A DNA stretch of 64,000 bases from Actinomycetaceae bacterium TAE3-ERU4 (GTDB lineage: Bacteria > Actinomycetota > Actinomycetes > Actinomycetales > Actinomycetaceae): positions 248,001 through 312,000 of the forward strand of contig JAHUUJ010000001.1 in NCBI GenBank assembly GCA_019218365.1, read 5' to 3'. Position 1 is the first letter of the stretch. Each line of letters begins with the position of its first letter. The translations under genes and the position numbers were made by a program. Below the pieces are notes generated by a model that was not told the origin of the DNA, did not search any database, and saw nothing but the letters and a program-made list of their open reading frames with translations. Shown in pieces: positions 35,249 to 43,971 of the stretch.

Positions 35249-35578
35249 ACCCACCGGATATTTTTTGGCATTTTTAACCATCTTTGCACGTGTTGCCGCA
35301 GCGAGGTCTATCCCGCAAACGCTACAAAGACGTAATAGGTAAAGAAACACGTCAGCTACCTCGTCGCGGATTGACTCTGCCAGTGGCTCTACCTGAGCAA
35401 GTTTTTCCGCTTCGTCAGCCGGAAGCCATTGGAAACATTCAGCCAGCTCCCCAACTTCTCCGGTCAACGCGAGAACCAAAGATTTGGGATCATTGAAGCG
35501 TTCCCAGTCTCGTTCTTTCACGAATTTGTCCATTAAAATTTGTAGCTGTTTTACCTCGGGAATAAGTTTTTCTTCCAT
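35213..35578 (-). CDS. MazG-like nucleotide pyrophosphohydrolase
   Basis: The 121-residue all-alpha protein shows the metal-binding EVGELAE and ESIRDEVADVFLYLLRL motifs, the ExxE(12-28)ExxD pattern of MazG/dCTP pyrophosphatase-like enzymes. They cleave nucleoside triphosphates to monophosphate and pyrophosphate, cleaning the nucleotide pool. WERFNDPKSLVLALTGE is typical of the RS21-C6/dCTPase branch. It reads towards the ATPase gene and overlaps its restored 3' end. Confidence 0.88.
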   Translation of the reverse strand: MEEKLIPEVKQLQILMDKFVKERDWERFNDPKSLVLALTGEVGELAECFQWLPADEAEKLAQVEPLAESIRDEVADVFLYLLRLCSVCGIDLAAATRAKMVKNAKKYPVGLRPGQSLKDKF

Positions 35579-35616
35579 ATTTCTAGATTAGCTCCCACCC
35601 CGTTGTTTAGTAAGAG

Positions 35617-35661
35617 ATAAAACGTTAGCCCCCACAAGATAGATGTGAGGGCTGACGTTTC
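35617..35661 (-). terminator. Terminator of the HtaA-domain gene
   Basis: On the minus strand AACGTCAGCCCTCACA pairs with TGTGGGGGCTAACGTT (two mismatches) and is followed by TTAT. It starts 16 bases past the stop at 35678. Confidence 0.7.
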
Positions 35662-35677
35662 ATCTAGAAATTTTTAT

Positions 35678-38107
35678 TCACTGCCGACGACGACGCAGAG
35701 ACAACAACAGGGCTCCCCCGCTTCCCAGTAAGAGAGTGAGAATACCTAGCTGCCAAGTTAAAGCTCCAGTTTCCGCGAGAACAGCTTCTTTCTTTGGCGC
35801 AGGCTTAAGTTCAGGATTAACCTCGGGCCTGCTCTCCAGGTTAGTCTGTGTAGCAGAATCAGCACCAGTGTCGGCATTAGCATCACTACTAGGAGTCGAA
35901 CCAGAATCTGCCGAATCACTCTGCCTACCCGAATCGCCATCAGTACCAGCACCAGCGTCGGTGTCAGTACCAGCGTCGGTATCGGTGCCATCATCAGTAC
36001 CAGCGTCGGTGCCAGCATCAGTACCACTACCAGCGTCACTACCAGTATCGGTGCCAGCATCAGTACCACTACCAGCGTCACTACCAGTATCGGTACCAGC
36101 ATCAGTACCACTACCAGCGTCACTACCAGTATCGGTACCAGCATCAGTATCGGTATCACCGCTAGAGTTCGAACCAGAATCTACAGGATCACTCTGGCTA
36201 CCAGAATCTTCCGTTCCCGGAGCTTCCTCTACTGGTTCCTCTGCCAAGACCATATTTACAGTAAAGGGAAGAGGTACTTTGTTCTTATCCCCATTAGCCC
36301 CAGTCTTGTACCACCAAGCACGCATATCTGGGTGGAAGTAATTAATAAATTCTTCAGGGAAAGAACCATCCGAGGGCTTTGCGCCACCGTTATATGCACG
36401 TCCTTCAAAATCAGGAGTTGCAACTACAGTTACTTTCTTACCCTCCCGCGTCACTTTCGCATTCTTAAAAGTAGCTACGGGAATACGCTTAAAACCATTG
36501 CTCTTAACGAGCTCACCATTAGAAGGAATTTGCCAGGCCACATCCATAGTGAGAGTCCCACTACCATCCTCAGCAACATTCAAAGAAGGATTTCCCATCC
36601 AGGTTTTCAAGTCGGGTACTAATCCCTCGTAATGGCGAATCAAGAAACCACCAGGCCAGCTTAGGGAAGCGGCATTCCCCTCGGGAGCAAACCATCCCTT
36701 AGCATCCTTGAAGTGAAAATCAGACTTTACTTTCTCACTTCCTAAAGGCACAGTTGTCCATGCACTCATATAGTCACTAAACGCCCAAATTAGCTCGGCT
36801 TCCGTAGCTTCAATTGCTTTTTCAGGCTTTTCGTTAGGAATATTTTCCTGAGGTCCTGGCCAAGTGTCATTTTCAGGTTCTGGCTGAGCAGGAGTTGATT
36901 CTTCTTCCCCACTGGCCTTTGGAGAAACAAAAGTTGGAATTGGACCAGAACGTTCAGTCAGACTAATACGACTATGCCCGTCAGCTCCATTAAAGGGATG
37001 AGACACATAAATTTTATCCCCATTAGAATAGTTCAAACTACAGGTATCAGAACTAGCAGAAGGATTTCCTCTATCGGGGGTAACCCCAAGAGCTGTAAAG
37101 TCCACAGTAGCTACATCCCAAGTTTCCGGATTTATGACTGAGACACTATTAGACAACTGGTTAGCAGTGTAAATTTCGTTAGTTTTAGGGTTAACGTACA
37201 TGCCAGTAACTCGGTTTCCAACCCGGATTACACTTCCAACCTGTTTACGATCCTTTACACGGATAATTACTATCTTATCCTGATCTTTACGCTCCCATTT
37301 ATCCCTAAATCCAGCCTGCACATCAACGTAGAGATATTCGTTCTTAGTGTCCATTGCGAGGTGAGCCGGACGCCCCCCAATTTCTTTACCATCAACGATA
37401 AGAGACCCAATTTCTATTTTGCTATCCGGTATCCACTTATGCGTTACAAGGCTGTAAGCGGAAATAGTGGAATCGCGACCAATTGCCATCCAGATAATAC
37501 GGTTTTTGGTATCAAGAAAGGCCCCTTTAGAAGACGGATACTTCTCGTCACTTACCTTTACAGGTTCATAAACAGTGCCGGCATTAGTGTCTACCCGATA
37601 AATATTTGCTTTACCATCAGTTACATAGACATCATCAGTTTCTGGATCATAAAGAAAGTCTCCTGGATAAACAGGTAAACCGTTAATTTCCTTTAAGGTT
37701 TCGCCTGTTTCTGTGTTAATTACACTGATACGTCCAGCGGTGTCATCACCCCGCCCAGCGCTGTAACTTAGCACATATAGTTTTGACCCATCTGCGCTTA
37801 ACTGAATAAATTCAGGCTGCTTGCTTGAAACATTAAAAGTTTTCTCTGAAACAGTATTGTCTGCAGTATTTAACCAACCTATAGAGGCAGAAGAATTATC
37901 TTTGCTAGAACGATTAGTAAAGTATAGTCTTTCTGCATTTTTATCATATGCAAGGTAACAGGAAACACGACCTGCATCTACTACATTTTTGTACTCGTAC
38001 GTGGGGTTTTCGGCAGCAAATGCACTAGAAACACCAGAAGTAGAGAGAACAATAACTGCTACAAGAGCGGCGACTTTACCGCCCCAGGTTTTCTTAGGTT
38101 TTTTCAC
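35678..38107 (-). CDS. Wall-anchored beta-propeller/HtaA haem-binding protein
   Basis: The 809-residue protein has a signal peptide ending near SSAFAAE (residue 31), a YVTN-type seven-bladed propeller (about 35-370: DGSKLYVLSYSAG, TNEIYTANQLSNSVSVINPE), one HtaA domain (about 430-610: ELIWAFSDYMSAWTTVPL, GFKRIPVATF), an Asp/Thr/Gly/Ser repeat stalk (about 645-730), and an LAETG sorting motif followed by a membrane helix and RRRRQ. HtaA domains bind haem at the surface of corynebacteria. The GTG start has an AAGGTGAG site. A DtxR-like box lies 29 bp upstream, so low iron should induce it. No sortase or haem transporter lies in the window. Confidence 0.85.
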   Translation of the reverse strand: MKKPKKTWGGKVAALVAVIVLSTSGVSSAFAAENPTYEYKNVVDAGRVSCYLAYDKNAERLYFTNRSSKDNSSASIGWLNTADNTVSEKTFNVSSKQPEFIQLSADGSKLYVLSYSAGRGDDTAGRISVINTETGETLKEINGLPVYPGDFLYDPETDDVYVTDGKANIYRVDTNAGTVYEPVKVSDEKYPSSKGAFLDTKNRIIWMAIGRDSTISAYSLVTHKWIPDSKIEIGSLIVDGKEIGGRPAHLAMDTKNEYLYVDVQAGFRDKWERKDQDKIVIIRVKDRKQVGSVIRVGNRVTGMYVNPKTNEIYTANQLSNSVSVINPETWDVATVDFTALGVTPDRGNPSASSDTCSLNYSNGDKIYVSHPFNGADGHSRISLTERSGPIPTFVSPKASGEEESTPAQPEPENDTWPGPQENIPNEKPEKAIEATEAELIWAFSDYMSAWTTVPLGSEKVKSDFHFKDAKGWFAPEGNAASLSWPGGFLIRHYEGLVPDLKTWMGNPSLNVAEDGSGTLTMDVAWQIPSNGELVKSNGFKRIPVATFKNAKVTREGKKVTVVATPDFEGRAYNGGAKPSDGSFPEEFINYFHPDMRAWWYKTGANGDKNKVPLPFTVNMVLAEEPVEEAPGTEDSGSQSDPVDSGSNSSGDTDTDAGTDTGSDAGSGTDAGTDTGSDAGSGTDAGTDTGSDAGSGTDAGTDAGTDDGTDTDAGTDTDAGAGTDGDSGRQSDSADSGSTPSSDANADTGADSATQTNLESRPEVNPELKPAPKKEAVLAETGALTWQLGILTLLLGSGGALLLSLRRRRQ
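36009..36144. repeat. 42-bp tandem repeats in the stalk
   Basis: A 42-base unit encoding DAGTDTGSDAGSGT occurs about three times almost unchanged, plus partial units, inside a larger low-complexity tract (about 35930-36165). Such repeats change copy number by slippage and set the length of the stalk that lifts the HtaA and propeller domains off the wall. Confidence 0.85.
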
Positions 38108-38135
38108 TTATCTCACCTTACTCGACCAAAATAGC

Positions 38136-38154
38136 ATAGGTAAGGCTACCCTAA
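38136..38154 (-). promoter_or_regulatory. DtxR/IdeR-type iron box
   Basis: The minus strand reads TTAGGGTAGCCTTACCTAT, matching 16 of 19 positions of the consensus TTAGGTTAGCCTAACCTAA. It stands 29 bp upstream of the HtaA gene start, overlapping the expected promoter. Iron-loaded DtxR/IdeR should repress the gene. The same gap separates it from the end of the HNH gene. Confidence 0.8.
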
Positions 38155-38186
38155 GTTATATTTAATACGCAATACCCTAATAATTT

Positions 38187-38966
38187 TTATTCAGTTGATA
38201 AATTTTCCTTAGATTCCTTGGAAACACTAGTTTCTGGACACATTCTTAGCACTTGCTCAAAAGTAGTTAACTCCGCCCTAGTAACAGATAAATTCCATTT
38301 ATTCTTTACTGCAATCTGTCTTTGTATATATTTACATCTATAGCTTTCAAGAGGAGGTAACCACTCCTGCGCTGGCATTGAGCCTTTATCCTCATTTGTC
38401 TTCCCGTCAGTTGCCAACAGGTTCAACGGGTCATTTGCAAAACTCTGACGTTTTTCATAACTCCATTGCTGTGCCCCTGAACGCCAGGCATCTCCCAATG
38501 CCACAACATGATCTATTTGCACTAAAGGAGAAGTCTGCGGCCCGCTTCGAAAATGTATTACTTTTCCCGTATAAGGACCTACTAGCACCCCCGAAACCAC
38601 TTTGCAGTGTCGCCGCGGATTACGATAAACAACATCTTTTAAATCACGAGCGAGGATATCATTTCGCGTATCGCACCCATTAGCATCTTCGTCAAACCAA
38701 GGTTCCCCAAAATCGCTACGACGATAGGAAATAGTTGATTCTCGGCTGGTTTCACGAACCCGTAAATTACCCAAAATATCGGCTACGTCCGACTTTAGTT
38801 CCCTGCTGTTAACTTGAAAGTTAGTAGGTTTAGAAACCCAATTCCAAACGCTCGTTAAACCTGTATAAAACCGCGGCGAGAATAGATAAAAAAGTACCGC
38901 CGCCAATAAAAGTACAGAAATAATATCAGCTAGACGTTTTTCTCTTTTCCCTCGGTTATTGCTCAT
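38187..38966 (-). CDS. Secreted/membrane HNH nuclease (DUF1524 type)
   Basis: The 259-residue protein has a membrane anchor (residues 13-30), and an extracellular domain with GCDTRNDILARDLKDVV, PYTGKVIHF, the nuclease core VQIDHVVALGDAW and NDPLNLLATDGKTNEDKG, and the end motif AQEWLPP. This is the DUF1524/HNH layout of actinobacterial surface nucleases, which digest external DNA. A conserved Cys pair (C98, C120) would be formed outside the cell. It is the last gene in a tight run 41314 to 38187. Confidence 0.85.
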   Translation of the reverse strand: MSNNRGKREKRLADIISVLLLAAVLFYLFSPRFYTGLTSVWNWVSKPTNFQVNSRELKSDVADILGNLRVRETSRESTISYRRSDFGEPWFDEDANGCDTRNDILARDLKDVVYRNPRRHCKVVSGVLVGPYTGKVIHFRSGPQTSPLVQIDHVVALGDAWRSGAQQWSYEKRQSFANDPLNLLATDGKTNEDKGSMPAQEWLPPLESYRCKYIQRQIAVKNKWNLSVTRAELTTFEQVLRMCPETSVSKESKENLSTE

Positions 38967-38978
38967 TAGCCTAAAACC

Positions 38979-39887
38979 TTATGCTCCAGGCTCCCCGGAA
39001 ACGGAACTATCACGAGAATCAGGAATCTCTGCAGAAATTATCTCAGGGTGCTCACTCGCCTCCCTAACTACCTCCACAGCAGCTTCCGTGGCCACCTCGG
39101 TAGCAGTTTCTGTAGCAGCGCTAACGGCCTGCGCAACCGCCTTTTCAATGGTCGCTTCACGTTGCTTACGCATCATTCTGCGAAGTTGAGTAGCCGTCAT
39201 GGTAATTGTCCAATCATCCGCTGCCGGGAGAGTCCACTTTCTCCAGTGAGCCATCATCGTGATGATGAAACCAATTCCAGAAGCACAAATCATTCCTAAA
39301 CGTTGCTCACCGGCATACCAAAACCCCATAGTCGTAAGTGAAGCAACAGCTGCAGGAGTTGCATACAGGTAGTTTCCCCCAAAAACCATCGGAACATTAC
39401 CAGCGGCAATATCACGAATCATTCCCCCGCCAATTGCAGTAAGCATTCCCATCAGCAACGCTGGCATTGGCCCAAAACCTAAATTGAGAGTTTTAATAAC
39501 TCCAGTTGCTGACCAAACACCTAAAACTACTCCATCAGCCATAATCACAAAACGATTAGACCATTTGGAATCTAAACGGAAAAGTAAAGCTACCAGCGCC
39601 CCCGCCAAAGCAGTATAGAGATAGTAGGGATCAGTAATTGCAAAAGGAGCTCCCGCCGCTAACATCACGTCACGAATGATTCCCCCACCCATTGCCGACA
39701 TGATTGCTAACACCATGAATCCAACCGCATCAAAGCGTTTTGAACGTGCCAAGCGTCCACCAATAATCCCGTTTAAGAAAACACCGGTAAGATCAATAAA
39801 ACGGAATGCTGATACAACCGAAATATTCAAGTTATCAGCTCCCCAACTTGTTGCCACTGCCGTCAGCACTGCCCAATCCCCTAACAA
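38979..39887 (-). CDS. TRIC/UPF0126-type cation-channel family protein
   Basis: The product has seven hydrophobic segments and two copies of the family repeat: AIMSAMGGGIIRDVMLAAG and MLTAIGGGMIRDIAAGN, each with the GGGxxRD motif that lines the K+ pore in trimeric intracellular-cation channels. The C-terminal 70 residues are a charged Ala/Glu/Val-rich tail absent from most members. The start is a TTG right after the upstream stop, so the true start is slightly uncertain. Confidence 0.82.
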   Translation of the reverse strand: MLGDWAVLTAVATSWGADNLNISVVSAFRFIDLTGVFLNGIIGGRLARSKRFDAVGFMVLAIMSAMGGGIIRDVMLAAGAPFAITDPYYLYTALAGALVALLFRLDSKWSNRFVIMADGVVLGVWSATGVIKTLNLGFGPMPALLMGMLTAIGGGMIRDIAAGNVPMVFGGNYLYATPAAVASLTTMGFWYAGEQRLGMICASGIGFIITMMAHWRKWTLPAADDWTITMTATQLRRMMRKQREATIEKAVAQAVSAATETATEVATEAAVEVVREASEHPEIISAEIPDSRDSSVSGEPGA

Positions 39888-40997
39888 CTAAATTAAAAGC
39901 AATGAATTCGCAGGAACAAACGCAAGGGTCTGCGTCCCGAATAATAAACCCAGTAAATATGTCACCAAAGCCGCTCCCAAACCAATTAAAAGTTGCCTAA
40001 TAGCACGCCAAAGTGGGGGCTGGCCTGAAAGTATGCCAACTACAGACCCTGTAATTAACAGTGCTACCCCAACAAGAGCGGCAGCAAACAAAATAGCGCT
40101 TGTTCCACTACCTCCAAACAGGAAGGGCAAAAGCGGCAAAAATGCTCCCAAGGCAAAGAAAACGAAAGAAGTCATTGCCGCTTGCAAAGCAGAACCAACT
40201 TCCTCGTACTGGCTAACGGGTTCTTCTTCTAAAGTTACCCCGCCCCGGTTAATCTCTTCCAAAACCGAAGCTGCTTTGTCCTGAGCTTCCTGCGGAGACA
40301 TACCTCGTGCCCGATAAACTAGAGCTAACTCGTTTACCTCCATATCAAGCATGGGTAAATGCGAAGCCGCTTCTGGATCAGGTGCGGAAGCCTCCAAGAG
40401 TTCACGCTGCGAACGAACCGAAATATATTCTCCTGCGGCCATCGATAGCGCCCCGGCAAGCAACCCCGATAAACCAGCTAAAAGAACCAGCAGAGTTGAA
40501 ACTCCCGAAGCGGCAATTCCCAGTATCAAAGCCAAGTTAGAAACTAAACCATCGTTTATTCCAAAAACTGCAGCACGAAACATTCCCGATAATTTGGCGC
40601 GACTTTTTGCCGCTAAAGCACGAACAACTTCACCGTGAACATGCTCGTCCGCCGCCATTTGTGCGGGTGCGTCCTCGTCAAAATCGTAAGCGCTACGCTG
40701 TTCGGTTCGCTGCATCATCGCTAAAACGAAAATCGAACCAAAATTCAAGGCCAACGCGGAAAGTATCCGCGATACCAAAGGAACCCGTGGAGCCGGAAGA
40801 GCCGCTTGCCCCAACATAGATAACCAGTGCGCCTCATGGCGTTCCTCCGCAGCGATTAAACGCTCCAGAATATCTCTTTCTTCGCCCGTACGTTCCCGCG
40901 CCAAAGCGCGGTAGGTATCGGCCTCGTAGCGTTCTTCAGCTAGATAACGACGCCACCGGCGAATCTGTTCTTTCGAAGGTACGTTCTGTTCGCTCAC
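39888..40997 (-). CDS. Ferritin-like/VIT1 iron or manganese exporter (MbfA type)
   Basis: The N-terminal 90 residues form a ferritin-like di-iron bundle (LAEERYEADTYRALARERTG, AAEERHEAHWLSML). The C-terminal 225 residues are a VIT1/CCC1 transporter (FRAAVFGINDGLVSNLALIL, GALSMAAGEYISVRSQREL, five membrane helices). This fusion is the MbfA/Er-VIT family, which exports excess iron or manganese. I chose the GTG at 40997, whose G is the last base of the upstream TAG; a longer upstream start would overlap the neighbour. It is encoded just upstream of a TRIC channel gene. Confidence 0.85.
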   Translation of the reverse strand: MSEQNVPSKEQIRRWRRYLAEERYEADTYRALARERTGEERDILERLIAAEERHEAHWLSMLGQAALPAPRVPLVSRILSALALNFGSIFVLAMMQRTEQRSAYDFDEDAPAQMAADEHVHGEVVRALAAKSRAKLSGMFRAAVFGINDGLVSNLALILGIAASGVSTLLVLLAGLSGLLAGALSMAAGEYISVRSQRELLEASAPDPEAASHLPMLDMEVNELALVYRARGMSPQEAQDKAASVLEEINRGGVTLEEEPVSQYEEVGSALQAAMTSFVFFALGAFLPLLPFLFGGSGTSAILFAAALVGVALLITGSVVGILSGQPPLWRAIRQLLIGLGAALVTYLLGLLFGTQTLAFVPANSLLLI

Positions 40998-41314
40998 TAC
41001 TTTTCCGCAGGGTTGTCGTCGATATCGCAAATTTCCACATCAATGTATTCTTCACGACCGGTTAAATTATGAGGTCCAGCTCCAAAAAGCCGACTTTTTA
41101 TCGCTTCTGCTGCTTTATCAGTCAGGATTTCCCCTTGACGATGAACGGTATGACGAATTTTCTCACTTGCCGCGTCCAAAGGCTTAGCTACCAGAGAAGA
41201 ATTGCGAACCTTAGAAGCTACGGTTTTAATCTGTTCGTAACGTTGCCTACCAGCCTTAGAACCAAGTACATAACCTAGCCCCATAGCAAATAGAAACCTC
41301 ATTTTTTTGGCCAT
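40997..41314 (-). CDS. YtxH-like small membrane-associated protein
   Basis: The 105-residue product has a short hydrophobic N-terminus (MRFLFAMGLGYVLGSKAGRQ) followed by a basic helix and an acidic tail (DVEICDIDDNPAEK). That glycine-rich helix plus GRQRYEQIK is typical of YtxH-like proteins in actinobacteria. GGAAGGAACG stands before the ATG. It is the first gene of the run that includes the iron exporter. Confidence 0.65.
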   Translation of the reverse strand: MAKKMRFLFAMGLGYVLGSKAGRQRYEQIKTVASKVRNSSLVAKPLDAASEKIRHTVHRQGEILTDKAAEAIKSRLFGAGPHNLTGREEYIDVEICDIDDNPAEK

Positions 41315-41404
41315 TTTCGTTCCTTCCGAAAATCGTCATCGCAACTTAAGCTATCTTTCGCCCAATTTTGCATATCGGGTACAGATATCTTTACTAAACG
41401 CCAA

Positions 41405-41421
41405 TTCTAACAGTGTTAGAA
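41405..41421. promoter_or_regulatory. Perfect 7-bp inverted repeat upstream of the YtxH-MbfA run
   Basis: TTCTAAC-AGT-GTTAGAA lies 91 bp upstream of the YtxH-like start and 18 bp past the ASCH-gene stop. No T-run follows on the minus strand, so an operator is more likely than a terminator. Confidence 0.45.
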
Positions 41422-41438
41422 AGCGGTTTTAATGTGAC

Positions 41439-42026
41439 TTATTTTTCTGGATAAATTACCCGAAATTTCTCGTACACTACCAAATCTGTACCGTCACCTT
41501 TCCAATCACATTCATAGGAAGACCAAAAAGCACGATGTATCGCTCGCCAGTAAGAAAGGGAACGATCGCCTTCCCCTTCTGCGAAAGCATGTTCAGCAGG
41601 AACCTCATTGAATGGGAAAACAACAACTTCTTCCGTGTATAGCAAAGCTACCGGGCTACCGTGAGAATTACAAACAATGGACAAATCACCGGCTTGAGGA
41701 AGCGGCTCATTGTATTGTTCATACTCACTTTTTAGAGAAGAAGTGGAAGTTTTCTTCCCTTCAATTACCAGTTGAGCCAAAGAATCAGCTGTTTCTGGGT
41801 GGAAAGTAAAGGTGAAGGCTTCAGGACGAGTTATTGCAATTTCATCAGGCCCGAGAATTACAGAAAGACGTTCCGCCCCAATATGCTTACGAGATAACTG
41901 CCAAAAAGTTTCTAGTTCTGCATCATTAAGTTTGATTTCCGCCAAAGAAGAATCCTCAAAGTGCTGGGTAGATACAGCGGCATCCTCGGAAGGAATACTT
42001 TTGTTATCAGTGTTTTGGTTATCCAT
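41439..42026 (-). CDS. ASCH domain protein
   Basis: The 195-residue protein contains an ASCH domain: LAQLVIEGKKTSTSSLKSEY, QAGDLSIVCNSHGSPVALLY, and the closing WKGDGTDLVVYEKFRVIYP. ASCH proteins have a PUA-like beta barrel and bind RNA; some are RNases or amidohydrolases for modified nucleosides. The first 45 residues are acidic and specific to this protein. Confidence 0.85.
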   Translation of the reverse strand: MDNQNTDNKSIPSEDAAVSTQHFEDSSLAEIKLNDAELETFWQLSRKHIGAERLSVILGPDEIAITRPEAFTFTFHPETADSLAQLVIEGKKTSTSSLKSEYEQYNEPLPQAGDLSIVCNSHGSPVALLYTEEVVVFPFNEVPAEHAFAEGEGDRSLSYWRAIHRAFWSSYECDWKGDGTDLVVYEKFRVIYPEK

Positions 42027-42196
42027 GTCCTAACACTAGCAATAAAGAATATAAAAGGCAGCAAAATGTTAAAAAAACTTATACAAATTGGGGATTTGGA
42101 TAAATGTTAAGAACTTTAGAAAAGAGAATTTAGCCTATAGAATGGGATTAAGCAATTGCCCTTGCATTAAGACTAACAAGGTGGTTATCTTAAGAC

Positions 42197-43195
42197 ATGA
42201 AAAAGCTAATCAATGACCCCGAAGAAGTTGTCACTGAATCGCTGCGCGGAATGGCTCTCGCGCATCCTGATTTACTAGAAATCGACCTCGAACACCACAA
42301 CGTTTACCGTGCAGAAAAGAAAGAAGGCAAAGTCGCCCTCCTTTCCGGCGGTGGCTCCGGCCACGAACCACTTCACGGAGGCTTTGTAGGACCGGGAATG
42401 CTTGACGCCGCCTGCTGTGGTGCTGTCTTCACCTCTCCCGTACCAGATCAGATTATGGAAGCTACTTCCAAAGTTGATTCCGGTCGCGGTGTACTACATA
42501 TCGTTAAAAACTACACCGGCGACGTAATGAATTTCGAAATGGCCGCTGAACTTGCGGCTGATATGTCAGGTACTGAAGTTAACACCGTAATTGTCGATGA
42601 TGACGTAGCGGTAAAGGACTCCCTCTACACCGCCGGCCGACGCGGCGTAGGCGGAACACTTTTCGTTGAAAAAATTGCCGGCGCGGCCGCTGAAGAAGGT
42701 TCCAACCTACAAACTGTTACCGAAGTTGCACAACGCGTCATCGATAATACTCGATCTTTCGGTATGGCCCTAACCTCCTGCACCGTACCTGCAGCGGGAC
42801 GGCCCACATTTGACCTTGCCGAAGATGAAATCGAACTTGGAATCGGTATCCACGGTGAACCCGGACGCGAACGCAAACCATTAGTTTCGGCTAAAGAACT
42901 GGCGCGTGAACTCGTTGAACCAATTTTAGAAGATCTTGATTTCACTACAGCTCCTGCAATTGTCATGCTTGGCGGTATGGGAGCCACCCCCTTACACGAG
43001 CTTTATCTAATGTACGGCGAAGTTGCTGAACTACTTGCGGAACGCGGTGTAACTGTCGCCCGCAGTCTAGTAGGCAACTACGTTACCAGCCTAGACATGG
43101 CTGGGTGCGCACTTTCAATGTGCCGTGCCGACGAAGAAATGCTGCGTCTATGGGATGCTCCGGTAGACACTGCCGGACTGCGCTGGGGAGAGTAA
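42197..43195 (+). CDS. dhaK: Dihydroxyacetone kinase, DhaK subunit
   Basis: The 332-residue protein binds dihydroxyacetone covalently through a histidine (H219 in IELGIGIHGEPG); the N-terminal loop GGGSGHEPLHGGFVGPGML also contacts the substrate. With DhaL-ADP it phosphorylates dihydroxyacetone using phosphate from the PTS. dhaL starts 2 bp after its stop. Upstream (42027-42196) is AT-rich with no strong ribosome site. Confidence 0.95.
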   Translation: MKKLINDPEEVVTESLRGMALAHPDLLEIDLEHHNVYRAEKKEGKVALLSGGGSGHEPLHGGFVGPGMLDAACCGAVFTSPVPDQIMEATSKVDSGRGVLHIVKNYTGDVMNFEMAAELAADMSGTEVNTVIVDDDVAVKDSLYTAGRRGVGGTLFVEKIAGAAAEEGSNLQTVTEVAQRVIDNTRSFGMALTSCTVPAAGRPTFDLAEDEIELGIGIHGEPGRERKPLVSAKELARELVEPILEDLDFTTAPAIVMLGGMGATPLHELYLMYGEVAELLAERGVTVARSLVGNYVTSLDMAGCALSMCRADEEMLRLWDAPVDTAGLRWGE

Positions 43196-43197
43196 CT

Positions 43198-43848
43198 ATG
43201 CCAACTGCAACTGCTGAACAGATTAAACAATGGCTTGACGAGTACGCGATTTTAATTCGTCGTCACGCGGCAGAATTAACTGAGCTTGACCGCCTCATTG
43301 GGGATGCCGACCATGGCGCAAACATGCAACGGGGAATGGAACGCGTACAAAAGCTCAACGCCGCCGAATTCGCTGATTCAGCCGCACTTTTAAAGCGTAC
43401 TGGAATGACCCTGGTATCTTCCGTTGGAGGATCTTCCGGCCCTTTGTACGGGACGTTCTTTATTCGCATGGCAAGCACAATTGCCGAGGCTGAAGACGAA
43501 ACAAATCTGATAGATGCCGCAACCTTAGGCAAGGCTCTACGCGAAGGTGTAGCTGGAATTGCCGCGCGAGGTAAAGCTGAAGCGGGAGATAAGACCATGC
43601 TTGACGTGTGGTATCCCGCCCTCGATGCATACGATGAAGCTGTAACACAGGGTGCAAACATTCACGAAGCATTGGTAGCGGCTTCAACAGCAGCCGAGAC
43701 TGCGGCCGAAGCTACTATTCCGATGATTGCTCGCAAGGGACGCGCTTCCTACCTAGGTAACCGTTCCGCTGGGGTTAAAGACCCAGGGGCAGCCTCTTCC
43801 GTACTGTTGCTGAAAGCTGCCGCAGACACATTTACCCCGGTTAAATAA
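43198..43848 (+). CDS. dhaL: Dihydroxyacetone kinase, DhaL subunit
   Basis: The start is the ATG at 43198, 2 bp after dhaK; the frame is open further upstream but only within dhaK. The 216-residue protein holds ADP: DRLIGDADHGANMQRG gives the three metal-binding Asp/His region, SVGGSSGPLYGTFF binds phosphate, and RASYLGNRSAGVKDPGAAS closes the site. Confidence 0.95.
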   Translation: MPTATAEQIKQWLDEYAILIRRHAAELTELDRLIGDADHGANMQRGMERVQKLNAAEFADSAALLKRTGMTLVSSVGGSSGPLYGTFFIRMASTIAEAEDETNLIDAATLGKALREGVAGIAARGKAEAGDKTMLDVWYPALDAYDEAVTQGANIHEALVAASTAAETAAEATIPMIARKGRASYLGNRSAGVKDPGAASSVLLLKAAADTFTPVK

Positions 43849-43857
43849 AAGGTTAGA

Positions 43858-43907
43858 TTCGCGGGCTTGGACGGCATATCTTCCGCCTGAGCCCGCGAAT
43901 TATTTTA
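43858..43907 (+). terminator. Hairpin between dhaL and dhaM
   Basis: TTCGCGGGCT pairs perfectly with AGCCCGCGAA, with a small inner stem, and is followed by TTATTTTATTT. It stands between the kinase subunits and dhaM, so dhaM is probably expressed at a lower level or from its own promoter. Confidence 0.75.
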
Positions 43908-43971
43908 TTTCCATATTTTTCTAAGTCGGTATTTACCAGCTTATTTTGCCTACCCGTAAAGGATTATCACC

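Noticed and set aside
35736-36341. Ser/Pro/Val-rich 201-codon plus-strand frame
   Set aside because: It is the antisense of the Asp/Thr/Gly/Ser stalk repeats of the HtaA protein.
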